This document shows, one piece after another, positions 57,357-64,000 of a stretch of 64,000 bases of DNA (the first letter of the stretch is position 1; each line of letters opens with the position of its first letter). The notes under the pieces were generated by a model. That model saw nothing but the letters and a program-made list of their open reading frames with translations, was not told the origin of the DNA and did no database searches. Source of the stretch: Roseicyclus sediminis (GTDB lineage Bacteria > Pseudomonadota > Alphaproteobacteria > Rhodobacterales > Rhodobacteraceae); contig NZ_JAOPHT010000009.1 of the NCBI RefSeq assembly GCF_025515305.1, forward strand, positions 84,655 to 148,654, read 5' to 3'. Both the position numbers and the translations under genes were made by a program.

Positions 57357-58010
57357 TTGACAACTCATTCTGATATACCACTTGGTGAGCCGACGGGTTC
57401 GTCGTTGTTCATGAGATGTGGCTTGAAACGCGGTCTGCTTCTGACCCGTAGGTGCTTGAAACAATGTAGAGGTGCCCGCATTAGCTATCCGCGGCGTCTT
57501 CGAACCGGAGGTGGGCAGCTGTCGATTGGTGTCATAAGGCTCGCTGAATGCAGATTGTTTAAAAGTATTGTTTTTGAGCGCAACCTCAAGCTCGGGTACT
57601 TTTCACGGAAGATCTCAAATGAAACCTTCAGTGATATCGGCCGCGATACCGTCGCAAGCGACAAAGTATGTATCGGGGAGATCAGCGATATCGGCGGCGC
57701 CGGTAGTCTGCGAATTGGCCCCAATACCATTATTGGCCAGTACTCCAGTACATATGCAGAAAACCACGGCTTCTCTGCTTCCCAGCGCCCAACCCGCGAA
57801 CAATGCGTTAGCCGAAAGAGGACAGATATTGGACGTGACTATTGGATCGGAGCAATGTTTGCCATCATCGACGTTTCCACTCTGGGTCGAGTGTGTGAGG
57901 TGGCGACTTGCAGCATATTAAGGGACAGCTTCTCCGACCGAGCCGTCATCGACGGGGTACATGTGCACTTCCTGAGAACGCGGGGTGAGGTTGGTTGTGT
58001 CTGTGACTAA
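57357..58010 (+). pseudogene. decayed hexapeptide-repeat acyltransferase
   Basis: The plus-strand frame is open but its translation reads like an eroded WbbJ-type acetyltransferase: NTIIGQYSSTYAENHGFSAS, RPTREQCVSRKRTDIGRDYW and the left-handed-helix end IGAMFAIIDVSTLGRVCEVA, then TCSILRDSFSDRAVIDGVHV. The family consensus (IGDDxWIGAxAxILxGVTIGDGxVVAAGSVVTK) has lost many glycines and valines. There is no good start codon or ribosome-binding site before 57457, and the end overlaps the next gene's GTG. No frameshift is visible, so the gene may instead be divergent. I call it a probable pseudogene. Confidence 0.6.
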
Positions 58011-59133
58011 GCAATTACCTGTGGCCGCTCCGAAACTCACGCCGCGTTCGCGCTTGGTGTCGGATTTCTTTGATCACTTGGAAAATCAGGATGTCTCTTG
58101 GGTGGTGATGAACAACTACGAAGATCTGCCTCAGATCATTCCATCGGACATCGACTTTTCGATCCCACCTGAGTTGTTCCGCAGGCTTGATGGCTTCATA
58201 TTTGATTTCGCCGAGGCCAAAGGCGCGGAGATTGTCCAGAAGCTGTGGCACGGCAACATGAAATGCGCCTATATTTTGGCTACCGGCCCCGGGCGGGCTC
58301 GAGAATTTGTCCAGTTGGATTTCTTTACGGCGTTTTCTACCAAAGGCTGCCCGAGCCTAATCCCTCATGAAGACTTGGTGGCCGATCGAAAAAGATTGCG
58401 CAATTTCTACGTGCCGCGGCCTGAGGTCGAACTTCTCTTCACAGCCATGCGCCGTCTCTTCAAGAACGACTGGTCCGCGCGTCACTGTGCCCGCATTTCT
58501 GAACTTAGTGAACGCATCAGGGATACTGGCTGGCTGCCCGACCGATATGCGTGGATGAAGCCCACGCTGGAAGCCGCCATCAGGGGAGAGGTAGAACGGG
58601 TTGCGGAACGGCGGCCGCAGGACTGGGCTCGTCTACGTAGTACGGCCGTAAGCAACTTATTGCTGCCAGAACGGGTCGCTCACATCTGGGTACAGACCAA
58701 GCGAATCTTCGTGCGCTTGCGCGACGAGACCGGCCAGTTGCTCGTTTTGGCCGCCCCGCGCGAGAGCATTGGTACCTCTGCGCTTGAAACGCTGGAACTG
58801 GTGTTTCACCGACGTCTGTTCCTCGAAGGCAGGGCATCGCTTCTTTCATTTGCCAAGCTGGCTCTGCTCAAACGCCGCAAGGGCCTGATCATTGTTATGG
58901 CAGGGCCTGACCATCCGGAAGGTCAGGCGTTAGCAAAGCGGCTCCGCCGTTTTGGTTTGCTTGATCAGATGCTCTTCAGCGATAACAAACTGCATCCGCT
59001 CGATCGCGGTATGGCGGGCACGGCGTTTGCTGATGACTCGGGGTTTATAGATGCCATAGTGCGCGTCCAGGCAGCTAAGGCCGCGCGTGCCATTGCCCGC
59101 GGAGGCACTCAGACCAGCGAGGGCCTTTCATGA
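57985..59133 (+). CDS. nucleotidyltransferase-like protein with degenerate P-loop domain
   Basis: This 382-aa protein has an N-terminal NTase-fold-like segment (WVVMNNYEDLPQIIPSDIDF, with SDIDFSIP as the metal motif). A central helical part follows (YVPRPEVELLFTAMRRLFKN), then a C-terminal thymidylate-kinase-like domain whose P-loop reads IIVMAGPDHPEGQALAKRL instead of GPDGAGKST. The Lys and Ser/Thr needed for ATP are missing, so that domain is probably not a kinase. The GTG at 57985 is one candidate start; GTGs slightly downstream are alternatives. It overlaps the following GT gene by ATGA. Confidence 0.65.
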   Translation: MRLVVSVTKQLPVAAPKLTPRSRLVSDFFDHLENQDVSWVVMNNYEDLPQIIPSDIDFSIPPELFRRLDGFIFDFAEAKGAEIVQKLWHGNMKCAYILATGPGRAREFVQLDFFTAFSTKGCPSLIPHEDLVADRKRLRNFYVPRPEVELLFTAMRRLFKNDWSARHCARISELSERIRDTGWLPDRYAWMKPTLEAAIRGEVERVAERRPQDWARLRSTAVSNLLLPERVAHIWVQTKRIFVRLRDETGQLLVLAAPRESIGTSALETLELVFHRRLFLEGRASLLSFAKLALLKRRKGLIIVMAGPDHPEGQALAKRLRRFGLLDQMLFSDNKLHPLDRGMAGTAFADDSGFIDAIVRVQAAKAARAIARGGTQTSEGLS

Positions 59134-60401
59134 ACGATAGGCGTGCAAAGGTGTTGATCATAGCGTATGCCTGCCGTCCGGGTGAAAGTTCTGAACGGCA
59201 GGTGGGCTGGCATTGGTCCAGGTTGATCCAGCAAAATCACGATGTAACAGTATTGACCCGCGAAACACATCGCCGCCATATCGAGGCTTGGATCGCGGGC
59301 GGCAAGGAAGAAGGTCCTTTCCCCGAATTCCTGTATTATGATCTGCCACCCTGGCTCGCCAAATTTAAAAAAGGCGAGCGCGGTCTGTACCTTTACTACA
59401 CGCTGTGGACGCTCCTCGCCGTACTATGGTGCCGACGATTGAATCGTGATGGGCGTTGGGAGATCACGCATTTCCTGACATTTGGGACCTTGCTCTGGCC
59501 GCAGTTCGGTTTCCTGATGAATACGCGTTATCTGCTTGGTCCGGTGGGAGGTGGCGAGCGTGTTCCTCTCGCTCTGCGAGGCTCATTTGCCACTGCGGGA
59601 CAGCTTAAGATCTTGGTGCGGCACCTCGTACAGAGGCTTATGCTCGTCAATCCCGTGTTCCTCGCTAATCTGTCCCGGGCGGACTTGATCCTTGCGCGCA
59701 CCGAAGAGACCTTGGACATGATCCCGTCGCGCTATCGTCACAAGACGGAGCTTCTCCTGGAAACGGCAATCGGTCCTGATATGCTCCTGCAGTCCGCACC
59801 GGAACGTGCCAACGCGACGCTTAGAATCGTGTCCGTCGGGCGGCTCATCACCAGCAAGTTCAACCCACTGCTTCTGGAGGCACTTGCAGAGTTCAAAGAA
59901 CGTTGGAAACGACCTTTCCGCATGACCATCATTGGCGACGGACCGGAACGCGCCAGGCTGGAAGTGCTGCGTGATCGACTGGGCCTTACCGAAGTGGATT
60001 TCGTCGGTTCCAAGACGTCCAAGGAAGTCTATGAGGAGTTGCGTGCAAGCGATATCTACTTCTCCACGACCATGAAGGAAGGTGGGACGTGGGCATTCTT
60101 CGAGGCGATTGCACACCACTTGCCGGTGGTATGTCTCAAGGTGAATGGTCCTGACATGATCGTTGGCGACGGGTGCGGCATCAAGGTGCCTGCAGTTAGT
60201 CACGCAGCTGCCCGTTCACAGTTGGCAGATGGGCTTCTGCAACTGGCTGGCAGTCCCGACTTGCGCAGCAAGTTCGCTCGAGACGCGCTGTCACATCTAG
60301 AAACGAATTACACTTGGGACCGCGTGGCGCAGACGATCGACCGTGTCTACGCGGGTCTATTGGCTCGGCCAAGACAAGACGACAGGTTTCCCGCGCAGTG
60401 A
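59130..60401 (+). CDS. glycosyltransferase family 4 (2)
   Basis: This 423-aa GT-B protein has IIAYACRPGESSERQVGWHW at the N-terminus. Its C-terminal half has NATLRIVSVGRLITSKFNPL, RPFRMTIIGDGPERARLEVL and the donor-site FSTTMKEGGTWAFFEAIAHH. The LLGPVGGGERVPLALRG stretch is typical of this GT4 subset. ATGA overlap with the preceding gene; its TGA is shared with the next gene's GTG. Confidence 0.87.
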   Translation: MNDRRAKVLIIAYACRPGESSERQVGWHWSRLIQQNHDVTVLTRETHRRHIEAWIAGGKEEGPFPEFLYYDLPPWLAKFKKGERGLYLYYTLWTLLAVLWCRRLNRDGRWEITHFLTFGTLLWPQFGFLMNTRYLLGPVGGGERVPLALRGSFATAGQLKILVRHLVQRLMLVNPVFLANLSRADLILARTEETLDMIPSRYRHKTELLLETAIGPDMLLQSAPERANATLRIVSVGRLITSKFNPLLLEALAEFKERWKRPFRMTIIGDGPERARLEVLRDRLGLTEVDFVGSKTSKEVYEELRASDIYFSTTMKEGGTWAFFEAIAHHLPVVCLKVNGPDMIVGDGCGIKVPAVSHAAARSQLADGLLQLAGSPDLRSKFARDALSHLETNYTWDRVAQTIDRVYAGLLARPRQDDRFPAQ

Positions 60402-61507
60402 TCGCCTTTTGTCACCTGCTCAACGACAATTCCGGTAGCCCAACGGTGCTGCGCCAGGCAATCCTTGCATTGAACGCCCGAGGCGAAGAGGCCGTGCTGT
60501 TTGTCGGTAGCGAGGGGCGTGGCTGCCTCGAGACGGCGGCAGTGCCGATTCATAGGTATTGGTACCGCCGAAGCCGATTCCGGATTGTGACCCTGTTCAC
60601 CTTCTTGATCAGCCAGTGGATGCTCTACCGGGCCTTGTCACGCAGTAGGCTGCCCGAGGACGCCATCATCTACGTGAATACGCTCCTTCCCTTCGGGGCG
60701 ATGATTTGGGGGCGGCGTAACGGACGCGCTGTACTGTGCCACATACACGAGGTTTCAATCTCCCCAAGTCCTCTGAAACGCTTCCTCGTCAGCGTTGCCG
60801 CCTGGGCGGGCAGCCGGGCAATCTACGTGTCAGAGGACAATCTCTCGCGCCTGCCAATCCCAGGATTGCAATCTACGGTGGTTGCCAACCCGGTGGCGCC
60901 GGAGATTGCGCGCGCCGCAGCCGCCACGCCTTACTCTCCGCGTCGATCAGGGTACTTCGAGGTGCTGATGCTTGCATCACCTCGAGACTTCAAAGGCGTG
61001 CCTGAGTATATCGAACTTGCGCGCCGGCTTGAGGCGCGCACTGACATTGCATTCACCTTGGTATTAAATGGTAACGCTCAGGAGGTGGCTCGTTACCTGC
61101 CCGCATCGCAACGCCCCAAGAATACAAAGGTTCACGCGCGCACTGACACGCCCGGCGATTTCTATGCCACGGCCGATTTACTGTTGAACCTTTCGCGTCC
61201 GGACCAATGGATCGAAACGTTCGGTCTCACGCTGATTGAAGGGATGGCATTCGGTCTGCCGGTTATTGCTCCACCGGTCGGCGGGCCGACGGAGATCGTC
61301 ACTGAAAATCAGGAAGGCTACCTGTGTGACGGGCGCGATCAAGACCGGTTGGCAAACATTGTTGAAGGTCTGGCAGACAACCCGGATGTGGCGAACCGGT
61401 TGTCGCAGGCTGCTCGGCTGCGTGCAGCGGAATACACATTGGAGAGCTTCGCTACGGGCCTCGCTGCTCAGCTTGCTGTGCTGCGGACGACGGAGCGGGC
61501 AACATGA
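60398..61507 (+). CDS. glycosyltransferase family 4 (3)
   Basis: This 369-aa GT-B protein starts VIAFCHLLNDNSGSPTVLRQ and has YFEVLMLASPRDFKGVPEYI, the donor-site QWIETFGLTLIEGMAFGLPV and IAPPVGGPTEIVTENQEGYL. I take GTG at 60398 as start because it overlaps the upstream TGA (GTGA) and gives the expected length. The frame is open back to 60314 inside the previous gene. It probably adds one sugar of the repeat unit. Confidence 0.87.
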   Translation: MIAFCHLLNDNSGSPTVLRQAILALNARGEEAVLFVGSEGRGCLETAAVPIHRYWYRRSRFRIVTLFTFLISQWMLYRALSRSRLPEDAIIYVNTLLPFGAMIWGRRNGRAVLCHIHEVSISPSPLKRFLVSVAAWAGSRAIYVSEDNLSRLPIPGLQSTVVANPVAPEIARAAAATPYSPRRSGYFEVLMLASPRDFKGVPEYIELARRLEARTDIAFTLVLNGNAQEVARYLPASQRPKNTKVHARTDTPGDFYATADLLLNLSRPDQWIETFGLTLIEGMAFGLPVIAPPVGGPTEIVTENQEGYLCDGRDQDRLANIVEGLADNPDVANRLSQAARLRAAEYTLESFATGLAAQLAVLRTTERAT

Positions 61508-62628
61508 AGCTGGCAATTCTCGGCAGTGTTGGCGTACCCGGCCGCTACGGTGGCTTCGAAACACTGGCCGACAATCTCGTTCAGTACCATTCTCGCCGTG
61601 CTGCACAGTGTTCGGACATGGGCGTAGTTACGGTCTACTGCAGTGCACAAGCCTATCCTCAGCGCAGTAGCAGCTATCTTTCCGCAGAGTTGCGCTATTC
61701 GCGTTTCAAGGCGAATGGCGCACAGAGCGTAATTTACGACATCGTGACGGCGTTGGATGCGGTCAGGCGTGGGCACAGGGAACTCCTGTTTCTAGGCGTT
61801 TCTGGTGCGGTGGTGGTGCCGCTGATAAGGTTGATCGCACCGCGCTGCTGGATCGTAACCAATGTCGATGGAATCGAGTGGAAGCGCGAAAAATGGAGTG
61901 GCCTCGCCAAGGCTTTTCTCCGCCTGTCGGAGGCATTGGCCGTACGTTGGTCCCATGTGGTGGTGGCCGACAATCAAGCCATAGCGGAGCATATTCTCGA
62001 AAGCTACGGCGCGGATTGCGACATCATACCCTACGGGGGCGATCACGCGGTCCTTCCTGTGTCGGCCAGCCCGAACGTGGATATGTTGTCGCGATTGCCC
62101 GAAAGCTACGCCTTTGGCCTATGCCGCATCGAGCCTGAGAACAATGTCGAAATGATTCTCGAAGCCTTTTCGGAGACCACCGCGCCCCTGGTCTTTGTGG
62201 GTAACTGGGACAACAGCGAATTCGGCCGTAGCCTTAAGGCCCGCTTCAACGATCAACCAAATGTTTGGCTGCTGGACCCCGTATATGATCCGGCAACTCT
62301 GCAGGCGCTCCGGCGGCGGGCGACCGTCTATGTGCACGGGCATTCCGCAGGAGGCACAAACCCGGCGCTCGTCGAGATGATGCATTTCGGCATTCCTGTT
62401 TATGCCTTTGACTGCAGTTTCAATCGCCACACGACGCAAAACGCCGCCGTGTACTTTGGCAGCAAGTCAGATTTGGCCAAGAATATCGAGGCTGATGATG
62501 GGATGGCAGGCGAAAGCGGGCTGAAAATGCGAGAAATCGCACAGGCCAACTACACCTGGAGCCTTGTCAGCGAGCGGTATTTCGATCTGATGTCCCGTCC
62601 TAGCCGCCCGAGAAGTATGGATAAATGA
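61504..62628 (+). CDS. glycosyltransferase, DUF1972-type (rhamnosyltransferase-like)
   Basis: This 374-aa protein has the DUF1972 opening LAILGSVGVPGRYGGFETLA, a stretch defining a GT4 group that includes WsaF-like rhamnosyltransferases. It also has VTNVDGIEWKREKWSGLAKA and a C-terminal VYVHGHSAGGTNPALVEMMH. Because rfbC starts downstream, a rhamnosyltransferase role fits. It overlaps both neighbours by 4 bp (ATGA). Confidence 0.85.
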   Translation: MKLAILGSVGVPGRYGGFETLADNLVQYHSRRAAQCSDMGVVTVYCSAQAYPQRSSSYLSAELRYSRFKANGAQSVIYDIVTALDAVRRGHRELLFLGVSGAVVVPLIRLIAPRCWIVTNVDGIEWKREKWSGLAKAFLRLSEALAVRWSHVVVADNQAIAEHILESYGADCDIIPYGGDHAVLPVSASPNVDMLSRLPESYAFGLCRIEPENNVEMILEAFSETTAPLVFVGNWDNSEFGRSLKARFNDQPNVWLLDPVYDPATLQALRRRATVYVHGHSAGGTNPALVEMMHFGIPVYAFDCSFNRHTTQNAAVYFGSKSDLAKNIEADDGMAGESGLKMREIAQANYTWSLVSERYFDLMSRPSRPRSMDK

Positions 62629-63641
62629 CCCGTATTCTTGTCACAGGGGGGGCGGGCTACGTAGGCAGCCACACAACCCTCCATCTGCTTCGAGCGGGAC
62701 ATGAAGTCCTGTCGTACGACAACTACGCCAATAGTTCGAGTGAAGTGCTTCGTCGCGTGGCAGAGCTGGCCGGACGTGCGCCCGAAATCGTTGAGGGCGA
62801 CGTCTGTGACCGAAAAACTTTGGATGCGGTCATGGCACGCTTTGACCCCGAGGCTGTGATCCATTTCGCTGGGCTGAAGGCGGTCGGACAATCTGTCAAA
62901 AAACCGCTATCGTATTATTGGAACAACGTCACCGGCACGCAGAATTTGCTGGAGAGCATGCAAGAACACGGCTGCAGGAGGATTGTCTTTTCTTCGTCGG
63001 CCACGGTTTATGGCGAGGCGCGCTATCTGCCTATTGACGAAGACCATCCCATCGCTCCGACCAATCCCTATGGCCGAACAAAGGCTTTCGTAGAGGGAAT
63101 AATAGGGGATTGGTGCCACGCGTGGCCCGAAGCCAGCGCGGTACTCTTGCGATATTTCAACCCCGTTGGCGCAGACGCGTCAGGGCGGATTGGCGAAGAT
63201 CCTAATGGTACTCCCGAAAACCTCGTGCCCTATATCGCGCGCGTAGCCGCAAATCGTCTTGAGAAATTAGGCGTCTTTGGAGACGATTACGATACACGCG
63301 ATGGAACGGGTGAACGCGACTATATTCACGTGAGCGATCTCGCTGAAGCGCATTTGTCGGCTCTGACATATGCCTGTCGGAGTTCGGGTTGCGAAGCTAT
63401 CAACGTTGGCACTGGGCGCGGAGCTACTGTGTTCGAAATGCTAAAGGCTTTCGAGGCTACCATCGGAAGAGAGATTCCTTATGAGGTTTTGCCGCGCCGC
63501 TCGGGAGACGTGGCGCGTAGCCTCGCCGCCGTGCAGCGTGCTGAAAGCCTGCTGGGTTGGCGTGCCCATCATGACATCGCAGACATGTGCGCCTCAACTT
63601 GGCACTGGCAGTCGTGCAATCCAGACGGGTACGGCGCCTGA
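62625..63641 (+). CDS. galE: UDP-glucose 4-epimerase
   Basis: This 338-aa SDR-extended protein has ILVTGGAGYVGSHTTLHLLR for NAD binding, IHFAGLKAVGQSVKKPLSYY, VFSSSATVYGEARYLPIDED and the catalytic YGRTK (Tyr and Lys). YFNPVGADASGRIGEDPNGT and GTGERDYIHVSDLAEAHLSA are diagnostic of GalE. It supplies UDP-galactose for the glycosyltransferases upstream. ATGA overlap with the preceding gene shows the operon continues. Confidence 0.95.
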   Translation: MTRILVTGGAGYVGSHTTLHLLRAGHEVLSYDNYANSSSEVLRRVAELAGRAPEIVEGDVCDRKTLDAVMARFDPEAVIHFAGLKAVGQSVKKPLSYYWNNVTGTQNLLESMQEHGCRRIVFSSSATVYGEARYLPIDEDHPIAPTNPYGRTKAFVEGIIGDWCHAWPEASAVLLRYFNPVGADASGRIGEDPNGTPENLVPYIARVAANRLEKLGVFGDDYDTRDGTGERDYIHVSDLAEAHLSALTYACRSSGCEAINVGTGRGATVFEMLKAFEATIGREIPYEVLPRRSGDVARSLAAVQRAESLLGWRAHHDIADMCASTWHWQSCNPDGYGA

Positions 63642-63905
63642 AAGGTTAACACATGCAGCATCGAGCACACGACAAAAAGGGGTGGTCTGATCGTGTATGC
63701 CGGCCCTTTCTCTTGGTACCTTCGACCTGGCGTAGGCCGCTTGCTCATTGAGTTCCTCGCTATTGCTTTCGAAGAGAAGCCACCTTGGCGAGCTTGAACG
63801 TGCTGAGTACTTGGAATGGGTTGGAACGGGTGTAGCGCAACCCGTGATGCTGGGGCTTTTCTCTAATGGTTTTGCTCAGACCGGCAGAATACGGGACTTT
63901 TCCCC

Positions 63906-64000
63906 ATGCATGTAGAACAGACCGGGATACCCGGCCTTCTTGTCCTGACGCCCGCCCGTTTCGGTGATGCCCGCGGGTTCTTCTCGGAAACCTGGAACCG
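63906..64000 (+). CDS. rfbC: dTDP-4-dehydrorhamnose 3,5-epimerase, N-terminal fragment (cut by window edge)
   Basis: The first 31 complete codons read MHVEQTGIPGLLVLTPARFG then DARGFFSETWN. FGDARGFFSETWN is the classic RmlC/RfbC opening. The gene continues beyond the window. It would begin a dTDP-rhamnose set. A 264-bp gap separates it from galE. That gap contains no gene I can support; a 34-codon frame at 63693-63797 has no recognisable product. Confidence 0.85.
   Translation, partial: MHVEQTGIPGLLVLTPARFGDARGFFSETWN

Noticed and set aside
63693..63797. 34-codon frame after galE with AGGGG upstream
   Set aside because: Short, no recognisable family; ribosome-binding site could be chance.
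1..64000. CRISPR array, rRNA operon, insertion sequence
   Set aside because: No regularly spaced identical repeats of CRISPR size, no rRNA sequence and no transposase were seen; the only recombinase is the tyrosine integrase at 35331-36221.

Overview
The window is high-GC alphaproteobacterial chromosome, most likely from the Rhodobacteraceae (Roseobacter group). The evidence is a beta-hydroxyaspartate cycle cluster, PutA with a separate Lrp-type PutR, many tripartite (TRAP and TTT) transporters, and an exopolysaccharide locus with an EPS-type MarR regulator. These assignments rest on recognised protein motifs and gene order; no database search was run.

Layout. (1) 1-3.35 kb: bhcR divergent from bhcA-bhcB-bhcC, for glyoxylate assimilation through beta-hydroxyaspartate; bhcC is cut by the window edge. 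(2) 3.4-11.5 kb: a beta-barrel outer-membrane protein, divergent putR/putA for proline catabolism, a FAD oxidoreductase / mini-ORF / SDR operon, and a dienoyl-CoA-reductase-like SDR. (3) 11.5-18.4 kb: the lower meta-cleavage pathway of gallate and protocatechuate (galB, galC, galD) with a divergent dehydrogenase and a LysR regulator carrying two DNA-binding domains, then a TSUP permease, an RraA-like protein and a 2-hydroxyacid dehydrogenase. (4) 18.7-22.3 kb: gamma-glutamyltransferase, an AbrB-family membrane protein and a divergent GntR regulator. (5) 22.6-28.7 kb: a LysR regulator divergent from ligI (2-pyrone-4,6-dicarboxylate hydrolase), which overlaps a fused TAXI-TRAP permease and its binding protein, then a dienelactone hydrolase and a carboxymuconolactone-decarboxylase-like protein. 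(6) 28.7-35.1 kb: LysR, a TctABC transporter, an HMG-CoA-lyase-like enzyme and a class III CoA-transferase. Together regions 3, 5 and 6 look like a module for importing and splitting oxygenated di- and tricarboxylates. No ring-cleaving dioxygenase is present.

(7) 35.1-37.9 kb: tRNA-Cys, then a small island with a complete tyrosine recombinase and two unknown genes. An exact 19-bp sequence occurs inverted at its two sides, and there are phased direct repeats upstream of the integrase. (8) 38-64 kb: an exopolysaccharide locus. The core part (ligase/polymerase, Wzc autokinase, Wza export lipoprotein, priming transferase, NusG-like antiterminator, EPS-MarR) has the composition of the chromosome. 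From about 47.9 kb GC drops clearly and a cargo region of Wzx/Wzy type begins: pyruvyltransferase, flippase, FrhB-like protein, five glycosyltransferases, a P-loop kinase, an APH-fold phosphotransferase, a nucleotidyltransferase-like protein with an apparently dead P-loop, a decayed acyltransferase, galE and the start of rfbC. It was probably acquired horizontally.

The most promising leads for new biology are the possible uptake system for 2-pyrone-4,6-dicarboxylate, the integrase island with inverted motif copies, and the set of small-molecule-kinase-like proteins inside the polysaccharide locus.
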